DNA of 64,000 nt, taken from Cryptomeria japonica (lineage: Eukaryota > Streptophyta > Pinopsida > Cupressales > Cupressaceae). Below the pieces are notes generated by a model. It was not told the DNA's origin. It saw nothing but the letters and a program-made list of their open reading frames with translations, and did no database searches. Positions 54,721 to 64,000 of the stretch are shown piece by piece. Each line of letters opens with the position of its first letter. Position 1 is the first letter of the stretch. Position numbers and translations under genes: made by a program. The stretch spans positions 120,590,640 to 120,654,639 of the forward strand of contig NC_081410.1 in assembly GCF_030272615.1 (NCBI RefSeq), given 5' to 3'.

Positions 54721-55790
54721 CCATGATGTTTAAGGTTCTGAGTATTTCTTCTGTTTTGATTTCTTAGCTTAGCAAGCTAGAGGGAATATGTTTTGAAGGA
54801 ATCGATTGATTATTAATCCTCATCTAAGTGGAAGTTTTGCAATTGATCTCATTTTTGGATACTTTAGGCATTCCGAAGGATTGAGAAGATAGAGTTTTAT
54901 GGAGTTGATCATGTGGTTATATTTGATTTAATATTGATTTGGAATCTCCTGTTTGATAGTGTATAATAACCTTCATGCATGACAGTGTTATTTTATTCCG
55001 TGCTTGTGTACAACAGAGTATTCATATCGGGCATCCATTTTTAGCTCCTTGATAATATGGAAAAACTTTGGTTGTCATGGCTATGATTTGATGTGCATAT
55101 GTTGGGTGCTTGGTTTTAATCCCTAGCATTGGAAGACATTGTTTCATTAGTCCAAATTTATGTAGGAGTTGATCATTGGATGATCTAGAAGCTTTTGGAA
55201 TAGTCTAGCTCATCTGTATGCATGTACTTGATGGTGGTTGTGGAGTTGGCCTACAAATGGACTTGCAATTCCTAGACCTCTTCTTCCTTTTGGTTGGTTG
55301 TACTTGCACGTCTCAATTTCATGATGGTTGGATATGAGGATTTTGTAGATTTTTCATTCAAAATATATGGTTATGCTTATTTGTGCTATTCCATTACTTT
55401 GGTTTAACTATTTTGGTGTTTTTTAGACTTGTGGGTCTTCTAGACATGGTATTTTTGCAGTGTTACACAATTCATCAAAACTCGTGGTTTTGTAGATCTA
55501 TAGATAAGCTAATTTTTAGATTATGGTTCTTTGGAGATATTTCTAGATGCAAGATAGTTGCAGTTCTACATGTATGCTTCTTGCATGGTATGAGGAGGTT
55601 TGTAGCTTTTCTCGATGAGGAAATGATGGTATATGTTTTGCCATTTGTTATTTATGGGTTGTGAAGTTGGTAAGATATTATATGTTTTAAAAGCTTCTAG
55701 ACAACCTATTTCCTCTAAAGGTTTTGTAATTTTCCTATTCTACCAAAAGTCGTGGGTATGTGTAGATTTAGATTTTTTACGTCGTAAATT
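54721..55790. other. Spacer, no gene recognised
   Basis: T/G-rich intergenic DNA. A 93-codon open frame (55383-55664) lacks recognisable domains. Confidence 0.5.
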
Positions 55791-56013
55791 GCACCCTGTG
55801 TAATTTCACACAACACAACGCCTTCACTTTAGCCGAATCAAAGACAATGATTGAGCTTCTACCTCATTGGATTGCCCAACCCGCTTTGCCATCTGTCATG
55901 CCTGTCTTCTTGACCATTTAGTCTATTGATTATTCCTGGACACCTATGCACTATGGAGATGTCCGTGCATTGTGCATTTGTCCACTGAATATTCATGACT
56001 AAATGTGTCTGTT

Positions 56014-56052
56014 GAGACATTACACCTGCTAATTCTAGTAGTGTAATGTCTC
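56014..56052. repeat. Perfect 12-bp inverted repeat, LTR-end-like
   Basis: GAGACATTACAC (56014-56025) and GTGTAATGTCTC (56041-56052) are exact complements around a 15-nt loop. TGTAATGTCTC resembles the TGTAATGTCCCC start of the solo LTR at 43702. 55790-56418 as a whole looks like old LTR sequence, but no ends are certain. Confidence 0.5.
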
Positions 56053-56419
56053 TTTCACTCGCACCAAAGTGGGGATGATTCCCAGTCCCCTGTAACTTGC
56101 CATTTTCACATCATTTTGCCTCTTGCAATTTCAATCTCCCTAGCTCTATTTTGCATTCTCTTGGATACACAACTTGCATTTTGCATTTTTCACTCTTCAT
56201 ATCACACAATTGCTTGCACTTTCAACTTACTACTCACTTCCATAGCCACTCACAATGAAACTTCCTTAACTTGGGAGGCCTATGCTTTTCCTCACCCCAA
56301 CAAGCTCTTAGTTTCTGGTGTTGAAGAGAAGTTTCTCCTCTCTGGTTTATCACAACATCCTCTTCATTGTCTCTCATTTAGCATATTGTTTTGTGACATC
56401 TTTTTTTTATTATATTTTT

Positions 56420-57667
56420 GATGCTATGGAGATGTGGACAAGAGTAAAAACCAAAGTTCAATATTAGTATGTTAGTTTCAACCATAAAACCAAAACAAAG
56501 AACTAAAAACCATTCCAAAACATATCAAAGGAGATTCAAAAAGCATGAAAGAAGCTTAATCAAATAACAAGAAAGGAGAAGAGCCTCCTTAAAATGTTTC
56601 CATGATGCCTTTGTTGCTCCTCCCTTGTTTCCCTCCTCTCCAAGTTCCAAATGAGTGTAGCTCTTAGCTTTTAGCACTAACCATGGATGCCAAATGGAGA
56701 ATCAAGATGGTTGAAAATGAACATATATGCTATGTAAATGCAAAGAGTGATGCTATGAGAAAGCTCTAAGTATTTATGGAATATTTCACTATAATAACAA
56801 TGCTCTAATGCTTCCTCCTTTGCTTGAGGAGAAGGGTTCTATTTATAGGCAAAACAGAAGATTGAATGGTCAAGATTGATTTGGTTTGTGGAGGGCCAAG
56901 ATTGCATGATTCATGATCCATGTGATGGTTTTCAACCCAATCCCATGATGATAAGTGTTAGCATGAGATGGCTTGAGAGGAGAGGGAAAGAGTATTTAAT
57001 GTCTGAGAAGACATGAGGGTAACCTCATGTGGGTTGGGTTATTGGATAAAACTATTATCCAAGGGTAAGGTTATTATCCAATAGGTAAACTCTTGTGCAA
57101 AGTTTACCCATGGTTAAGCCTTGACTAAAGGGTCAAGACCCATGTGGGCTAGTGTGTTGAAGGAGGGAAACATTAATGACTCTGTTAGAGTCCTTCATGT
57201 GTGGGAATGTCCATGGGTTAAAGGTGGGTTAATTTGGGGATTAGACTAATTTGGAAGAATCTAGAAGGAGATTAGTGAGCAAGTGGGTGAGGGTAAATAG
57301 GATTTATTTAAATAAAAAGTTATTTAAATGTGCAACTTGTATTTGTCGGAAAATGCAAGTGGGTGGGGGGATTTAAATAAATATTGATTTATCTAAATGA
57401 GAGAAGGTATTTTATGATTTTTAAATAAATATTAAATTTATTTAAATCAGAGGGAAGAGAGAAATTATATAAATTAGATTTATTTAATAATTGGACTATA
57501 GTTAGTATTTTTAATTAAAATAAATTTATAAAATTTATTTAATTAAAATAGCAAATTAGGGGTTGAGTGAATTAATTAAATGTAAATTTAATAAATAGAG
57601 GAATATTAGTTCATTAAATAAATATTTAAACATTCATCTAATTCATGGACAAATTTATGTGTCTACA
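56420..57667 (-). repeat. 3' LTR of the Tat-like element (left end approximate)
   Basis: The right boundary is sharp: + strand ATGTGTCTACA ends at 57667, next to the polypurine tract. A minus-strand TATA box CTATAAATAG lies at about 56840-56849, placing U3 at 57667-56870 and R/U5 to its left. AT-rich U3 (57290-57640). The left end near 56420 is a guess from the TATA position and change of composition. Confidence 0.65.
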
Positions 57668-57680
57668 TTTGCCCCTCTTT
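57668..57680 (-). promoter_or_regulatory. Polypurine tract of the Tat-like element
   Basis: The minus strand reads AAAGAGGGGCAAA immediately before the LTR start TGTAGACACA. Confidence 0.8.
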
Positions 57681-58207
57681 GAGACAATACCGTTTATTGC
57701 ATTGTTTCAAAGAAAAAATGATAGGCATGAGAAAAATTTCCTGGGGATGTTAGTGGGTTGGTATTGCCCCCTTGAGAGATGGGCCAATTTTTTTGAAAAA
57801 TCAGGCGATCTCTTAAAACATAGAAAGAAATTGGGGGATGATAGATTAGAAGGATTTGGATTAAATGGCGAAAGAACGAAGGAAAATGGGGCCAAAACGG
57901 AGAAATGGCAAGCCTCAGAAGTTCTCGGGGTCCACGACAGTGCGCGAGGCGAAGCAAAGGGAAGGTATATTTAGGTTAGAAGGGGTAAAACGGTCCTCAT
58001 TTGCACTCTCTCCCATAGCGATCCAAATCCCTGCTAGTGACTCATTGCAACAGATTGTGGTTGAAAAGATGGTGTTTCTGATTGTAGACCATCGATTTGA
58101 GCGCATCCGAAGGTACCAGTGGCCAATCGACTATGGACCCCCGCTATTTCCAATTCTTACTTTTGTGTTTTGAGCTCATTTATGACATTTATTAGCTAGG
58201 TGAAAAT

Positions 58208-58560
58208 TTCAGACGACAAAGGCGCTAAAACAACGTTTTAGCGCTTTCGTCACTCAAAGTAGCGCTATTGTCCCGCAATGGCGCTATCGCGAGGTAGTTG
58301 TAGCGCTATCATGGATATAACGCTATTGCAGGGTATTTTTAGTGCTAATGTTTTTCGAATTTTTTGCGCTTTTGGGTTGGCATGTTGGTGGGTAGGTTTT
58401 AGTTGTTTTAGCACCATTGTTGAACAGGGTAGCACTATCGTTTCAATGTAGCGCATGTGTAGAGTTGTTTTGGCGTTGTTTTTGTTTGGCGCCTTTGTAC
58501 ATATTGGTGATCGCTTTTGTTATGCTTTAGCATCTGTGTGCAGTTATAGCGCTTTTGTCA
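58208..58560 (+). repeat. Degenerate array of GCGCTAT / GCGCTTTTGT motifs
   Basis: GGCGCTAAAACAAC, TTAGCGCTTTCGT, TAGCGCTATTGT, GGCGCTATCGC, TAGCGCTATCAT and further variants recur about every 20-30 bp in the leader or intron of the antisense gene. A similar array is at 15605-15815. Confidence 0.7.
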
Positions 58561-58840
58561 CTGTTTGTAGGATAGTCAGTGTCGATTGCCCCAATGTGAT
58601 TGTAATGTTGATAGTTGATGTCAATGTGGCTGTTGTATGCGTACTTGTGTTGTGTTTGAGACTCAATGTACCTATTGAGACTAGACAATTGATGTAAATT
58701 CCTGTTGTAGTCTAGGTGTTCCTGAGTCGAAATACCTGTTCAGACTTGAGATACTTGATGAAAAGTATTTGATGAAGTCTAGGTAGTAGCAAATTTTGCA
58801 TAGCAAGGAGGTTGACATTGTCGTGTGATTGTGTTTGTAG

Positions 58841-60707
58841 GAGGATCACCTAGGTGTATTGCAGATGCGAGAGAGGCATCCCACCACACAACGTCTATGT
58901 GACCAGCTGACGAACCTCAAGATTGATTGCATATGTTCCACTAGTTTGTTTGATTTGATGCATCTACTTGTGATTCAGACGAATTGCGAATTGCTGATTG
59001 CGCTAGCCGAGCGATAACACAACGAGACGTGCTCCTTCCACCTGTCGATGGGAGAGATGTCGGTGACCCTAGAGGACATTTGGAGGATTCTACACATTCC
59101 CATTACCGGCGAGCTAGTGACATATGATAGGGCAGTTGGGGAGGCAGCGCTGCGACAAATCTTCTCTTATCCAGAGTTGGAGGTATATGACGGGTCAGTT
59201 CCATGGGAGGATTTTGCAGATCTATATGAGCCACTACCAACAATATTATTAGGGATTTTTAGAGCGCTGCTATGCCTTGATCAAAGGTTGCATGGGCTTG
59301 CTATTGGCTGGGGACATGTTATAAAGCGGATGGCCAACAAGGGCACCCAGTATGCGTGGGGACCATGTGTGTCGACACAGTTGTACAACGATCTTCATGA
59401 TGTTGTCTGCCATGAGATTACTTCACTGGGGGTTGGGATCACTTTATTACATATTTGGACATGGGAGCACTTTCCCATCACGAGACCAGTGTGCATGAGA
59501 TTTGGGGCTATTGATCAACCCTATGTGTACATGTATGGAGGGATGATGACACAACCCCAGTTGGGGAAGCTGGAGTAATGGCGACGGGCATTAGCTGATT
59601 TGGATACAGTGATGTGACGACCTTATCTGGGTTACGAGCCATGGGAGGATGACAGAGATGCTATGCCCCATGTATACACAATGCGGTTTTTGATTGGGCT
59701 TACTTCATATATTGTGGAGAGACATCGGCTGGGCCGTGTTATGAGGTAGTTTGGACAGACATAGGGTATGCCACAAGGTTTGAGAGAGATTCCAGTGGGG
59801 ACCTATATTGCCCTGTGATTAGGCATTGGCAGAGTTCCGCAGTTTACAGGCTAGGTCGTGGCCATACAAATTAAATGTGGGTGATGCAGGAGTGACAAAT
59901 GAGTACACAGTACCTGACAACGCATCCCTTCTCGTGCATTTTAGATCCTATAGAGCTAGTACCACCATTTGAGGATGACCGGGCACCAAGAAAGGGTAGT
60001 AGGAGGAGGAGATTAGATGGAGGAGGTGGAGGATGAGGAGGTGGAGATGGGGGTGGTGGTGGTGGAGTAGGAGGTAGGGGTCAGATGAGAGGCAGAGGTG
60101 GTTGCCCATTGCGACTTGCATAGGGTCCACTGATATGGGCACCAACAACAGGGGGAGAGTGGAGGGCGGAGCAGGTTTAGATATGGGTGGGGATGTAGGT
60201 GCAGGAGGTGCAGAGATGGGTGGTGGTGGTGATGTTGCTATGGATGCTGGGCAGAGAGTTGTAGGTGGAGGAGGACAGGGAGACCTGCAAGAAGTCATGA
60301 TAGTGCGGCTGCAGACACGTCTTACTGCTATAAAGGATCGCATCCAGGACTTGGAGGTGGAGTTAGATGATCGAGATGCAGAGATTGCCACCCGAGATGT
60401 TCAGTTATTTGCTCGAGGGGCCGAGCTGACCGCGGTACTGAGGGAGAGAGATGATGTAATGGATAGGATGAGCTAGACACAAGACATGATCAGAGTGCTG
60501 GAGGGAGTACAGGGACAGGGCGCTACAGCCGAGGTGATGAGAGAGATGCGACGGGAAGGAGAAGAGATTGACTATTGGTGGGGGTTATATGAGCTGGTAG
60601 TGCCTAGTAGTCAACGGGCTATGAGTTACTCCCAAATGCAGCAGACGAAATCAGAGCGGTCAAAGAGGGGCCAGAGTAGCAGAGGTGTGATGGGTTTTCC
60701 TTGGTGA
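58841..60707 (+). pseudogene. Antisense plant-mobile-domain (PMD) gene of the Tat-like element, broken
   Basis: A + strand reading starts after an acceptor-like TTGTGTTTGTAG at 58829-58840, so an upstream exon in 57840-58180 is likely. PMD-like sequence runs from LFDLMHLLVIQTNC through MGEMSVTLEDIWRILHIPI, VTYDRAVGE, HVIKRMA and LLHIWTWEHFPITRP (open 59048-59578), and decays to about 59780. After it come a Gly/Arg-rich segment (59990-60230) and a coiled coil (60300-60480; QTRLTAIKDRIQDLEVELDD). The PMD family (aminotransferase-like plant mobile domain, MAIN/MAIL relatives) occurs both in host silencing proteins and in transposons. About half a dozen breaks. Its function in the element is unknown. 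Confidence 0.75.
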
Positions 60708-60839
60708 GATGGTGAGGGTGGTGGTGGGGGTGCCACGACATCTGGCATGAGTGCTATTTGAGTTGCCTTTTTGCATTGTTACGATATTGACACTTGGATG
60801 GCTCTTGGTAGCCGATATGTTTGACATCATTTTATTCTG

Positions 60840-61780
60840 ATATTTTGATACATGTGTACTTTATTTTGATGAGAGATATATGATGAGATCCCATTTTTGG
60901 TGGCGATGATATGATGTGCATTTATGTGATGACATGATTTACTTATGCATAATGATATTGATATGTGATGGACTATTGATGTGATACTTGCATTGATGCT
61001 TATGTTGTGATGGATGCAGACGATTTTATGCTTTGTTACCATGATGGATGTTCTTATGAGATGATGTTGATTATTTCTAGATGTATGTTTTGATGTGATG
61101 ATGATGATACTAATATGATTTGATGCGATGATGATGATACTAATATGTTGATGCAGGTTATGTTGATGTATGCTATGATGCTTATGTTTTGCTGATGAGT
61201 TTGGTTTTATGCTATGATTATGCTTATGATAATGCATTCTTATGTAGATGTAATTAATATGTGATGTTATGCATAATTTAGATGTTTATGATGCGATGAA
61301 TGATGTATGCCTATTGATGAGATAAATGATCTAGATGATGTAATATAGATGCAAAATGATGCTTTTAAGAGTTATGCTTTGATGTTTATGTAGATGATTG
61401 AATTGTTGACGTAAATGCATACTTGTGGATATAAATGTTGTGTAATGTATGACTTTACATGAGGATGTTGATGCATAATGAAAAGTGATGAATGTTTATG
61501 CAATGATTAAATGAAAAATGGAAAAATATAAGATGTGTACTTTATGAATGCTCTAAATGATGGTGATGATAATAATGATAGTGATGTATAATACTTATGT
61601 GATGAGATTAATAATGACCTTAAATGATGATATGGAATAAATGAATTTGAATGAAATGAATAAACTATGTGAATTTTTAAATGTACTAAATGAATCTAAA
61701 TGTCATGTATGTACTAAATGAATTTAATATATGCATTTAAATGAATTACTAAATGAATTAAATGAATGTCCTATATGAAA
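60840..61780. repeat. ATGATG-rich low-complexity DNA
   Basis: TGATG, TTATGAT and AAATGAAT motifs dominate. The His/Ile/Ser-rich minus-strand open frame at 61237-60827 is an artefact of this composition. Confidence 0.8.
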
Positions 61781-63200
61781 ATGGTTCTATATAAGGAAGT
61801 GAAATGCAATTATCTATGATGCCACCTATTCGTCATGAGGCCTAAATGCAAATGTTCCGGAAAAATGCAAATATGAAATGGAGATGTGAGATGATGTATT
61901 AGAATACTCCGTCGTGATTGTTTCCAAGATAAATCCGTTTATATCGAACTTCCTCATAGCAACCCTATTCAATTGCGAATGCATGCTGACCAAAGATTTG
62001 TACAATGTATGAGTGAACAAATGAATGGGTGATATGCAACAGAATGCAATATAAGCATATGAGATAAAATGACCATCCATGGCTTATTCATAATGCTTTA
62101 TTTCCTCATCGAGCATGGTAGTACCCATCTTGGCCGATGTATCAGAAACTAAGGTTGGGCATTGTACTTGTATACAAACATGACAAACAAGAACAGTTCC
62201 CCTCCGTTCTGGTTCATATACATATGGTCGAGGTATACACTGTAGTTAGTAAGCCATACTGATCCATGACTTTGTATTTTTACATAGGATCTCGTAGCTT
62301 AGTGAACTTTCCACATAGACACCATTAGTATGTGCCCTAGAACTTCATTGGAACAAATCCACAGACAAAAAACAAAGAAAAGATATCAGGAACCATCCCG
62401 ACCACTCTAATCAATTGTGGACATCTTGGAGTAGCATAGGAACCTAATACACAAAGCAATAACTTGACCAAATGCCAATTAGCTAAACACCATCTTTTTT
62501 CCAAAGAGATATGTCACCATGTCTTGTTTTAAGGAAGGATGCATCCTTGCTTAAGATAATTTCGTGTATGTGTTTCTTAAATGCTTGTTTATTTGTCTGA
62601 CAGTTAGTCATCCTGTACGAAGCTCAAAATGTTCTTTTGCATCTGACTACATGTTTATGTACAAGTGCATTGTAATGTTTTTGATTAGTCTTGATGTTTT
62701 CTCATGTTTTTGGGTGTTTGTTTTGTTTTGAATGTTTTTGGAATATTTCAAGACATTTTATTTTGAATGTTTTTGGTCTTTTTTAGATTTTACGAATGTG
62801 TTTGGATTTATTTAAGGACATTTTCTGAATGAGTAACTCAACGAATCTAGTATTTGAGAATCCACTCCCATCATATAGTAAAAAAAAGTTGCCCCTAGTT
62901 AGGTGTCAGTGTGAAAGCATGATGTGGGATATATGAGGTAAGAACCCTGATTTTAGATCAATAACAAGCCATGGTAGATCTCTGATGTATGAGTGGTTGC
63001 AGTGGATGTGATCGCAACAAGTCTGAATGACAATGGAGCTACATCCTTTACGAATGGCGCATGTTTGCCAGATTTTCACCACCGTACTTATCCAAGGTGC
63101 CACCGAAGTGGTTTTCACTGTTTGGATGAATGATTTTTCTTTACTATTTTCTTTATTTTTTAATTTTTTTTGCTTTTTTAAAGACTTTTTCTGAATGTTT
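61781..63200. other. Internal spacer of the Tat-like element
   Basis: Non-coding DNA between the end of pol and the antisense gene. 62650-62830 and 63120-63220 have repeated TGTTTTTGG/TTTTTGAATG motifs. Short open frames lack domains. Confidence 0.5.
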
Positions 63201-63239
63201 TTGGTATTTTCTTATATGTGATGAGCCTGATGCTCTGCA

Positions 63240-64000
63240 CAACTTATGTATGAAACTTTTTGAGATGCATGCTGTTGATTAGATCTACCAATGGTTCTCC
63301 TTATGAAGTTGCTAACTGATATGCCCCAGACCCGAAGATGATAGTGATGACATATGGACCCAGCGAATTGGATTCAAGTTTTCCTTGGTGTTCTCTATTT
63401 GGTTGATTGCAAGGATTCTCTTTGAGAAAAAGATCTCCTACCTCAAATGTGCGAGTTTTGACCCTATGATTGTAACTTCGGCTCATGCACTGCTGATATG
63501 CTTTTAGGTGATTGTAGGCAGCTTGTTGCTTCTCATCGAGTAGTTCCTAGTCCCGAAGACGTGAGACTCAGTACTCTTCATCAGTAATCAAATTGTGCAA
63601 GGAAACTTGTAGGGATGGTATTTCAATATCAATAGGTAGGATAGCTTCTACTCCATAAACAAGTGAGTATGGGGTTGTGCTTGTAGGGGTTTGAATGCTA
63701 GTTTGATATGCCCATAGTGCTGGATTCAGACGAATGTGCCAATCACGACCGACATCATTGACTGTCTTCTTGAGGATCCTCAATATGTTCTTGTTTGAGG
63801 CTTCTTCTTGACCACTTCCTTGTGGGTAATATGGGGAGGAGAAATGGTGTTGTATATGAAATTTATCATAGAGTTTGCGGACATCTTGATTTTTGAAAGG
63901 AAGCTCGTTCTCTGTGATGATGGACATGGGTACACCATACCGACAGATGATGTAGTTTAAGATAAATGAAGCGATCTGCTTGCTGGTTACTTGGGTAAGT
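63240..64000 (-). pseudogene. Ty3/Gypsy integrase, C-terminal part, broken
   Basis: Minus strand. 63927-63568 carries the end of the integrase core (FHIQHHFSSPYYPQGSGQ with the region of the catalytic Glu, then NPALWAYQTSIQTPT and YSLVYGVEAILPIDIEIPS). 63486-63301 carries the C-terminal module (MSRSYNHRV, GDLFLKENP, LGPYVITIIFGSGAYQL). These match the Tat-type integrase end. A few breaks; the 5' portion of pol is off-window. Confidence 0.85.

Larger units (their letters stand above)
56420..64000 (-). mobile_element. Ty3/Gypsy element with Tat-like layout, 3' half, broken; continues off-window
   Basis: Minus-strand order from the right edge: integrase core and C-terminus (64000 to about 63240), a long non-pol interval, an antisense PMD gene (58841-60707 on the + strand), a polypurine tract (57668-57680) and the 3' LTR (57667 leftward to about 56420). 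A long spacer with an extra, often antisense, gene between pol and the 3' LTR is known for Tat-lineage elements. Several breaks are seen in pol and the extra gene, so it is not recent. The 5' LTR is outside the window. Confidence 0.75.

Noticed and set aside
55383-55664. 93-codon open frame
   Set aside because: No domain, no splice context, Cys/Phe/Leu-rich composition typical of T/G-rich intergenic DNA.
60827-61237. 136-codon His/Ile/Ser-rich minus-strand frame
   Set aside because: Product of the ATGATG low-complexity tract; no domain.

Overview
This is nuclear DNA of a seed plant with a large, repeat-rich genome. Very long introns, AT-rich spacers, nested LTR retrotransposons, plant L1 LINEs, tRNA-headed SINEs and the codon and splice style all fit a gymnosperm, most probably a conifer. 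I cannot name the species. Only one host gene is convincing: a full-length, apparently intact PTAC14 gene (SET-domain plastid transcriptionally-active-chromosome protein) on the + strand. It has 11 exons from 17835 to 49505 and encodes 527 residues. Most of the rest is transposon sequence in different states of decay.

Layout. 1-4352: part of an LTR element on the minus strand. It has a 1-kb 5' LTR (3351-4352), a primer-binding site, a broken gag and, where pol would be expected, a broken ORF of unknown function with its own TATA-like leader. 4353-8830: a decayed L1-type LINE on the + strand (endonuclease, RT, zf-RVT, RNase H). 8831-10130: a 1.3-kb compound microsatellite. 10131-16685: an unrecognised ORF, diverged duplications, a LINE 3' tail, a second LINE RNase H fragment and AT-rich spacer. 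16686-17298: a long tRNA-headed SINE with a perfect 17-bp target duplication. 17500-17834: the PTAC14 promoter with two G-boxes.

PTAC14 intron 5 is 22.5 kb and holds most of the repeats. It contains a whole-looking, young Ty1/Copia element (28377-34785, minus strand) with 5-bp target duplications. That element sits inside an older LTR, which lies in or beside an old Ty3/Gypsy gag-protease fragment. The intron also holds a hAT transposon relic, a minus-strand SINE, a 3 x 221-bp tandem array, a LINE RNase H fragment and a 2.06-kb solo LTR. Intron 2 (5 kb) carries several local duplications.

49506-56420: downstream spacer with tandem duplications and an unassigned broken ORF between direct repeats. 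56420-64000: the 3' half of a broken Ty3/Gypsy element of Tat-like organisation on the minus strand (integrase, then 3' LTR). An antisense, intron-containing ORF with a plant mobile domain (PMD) lies between pol and the LTR. I found no RNA genes other than SINE heads, no CRISPR and no bacterial-type operons. I see no clearly new biological system. The best leads are the gag-plus-unknown-ORF element at the left edge, the antisense PMD gene of the Tat-like element, the palindrome cluster in the young Copia LTR, and the shared 3' end of the SINE and a neighbouring LINE.
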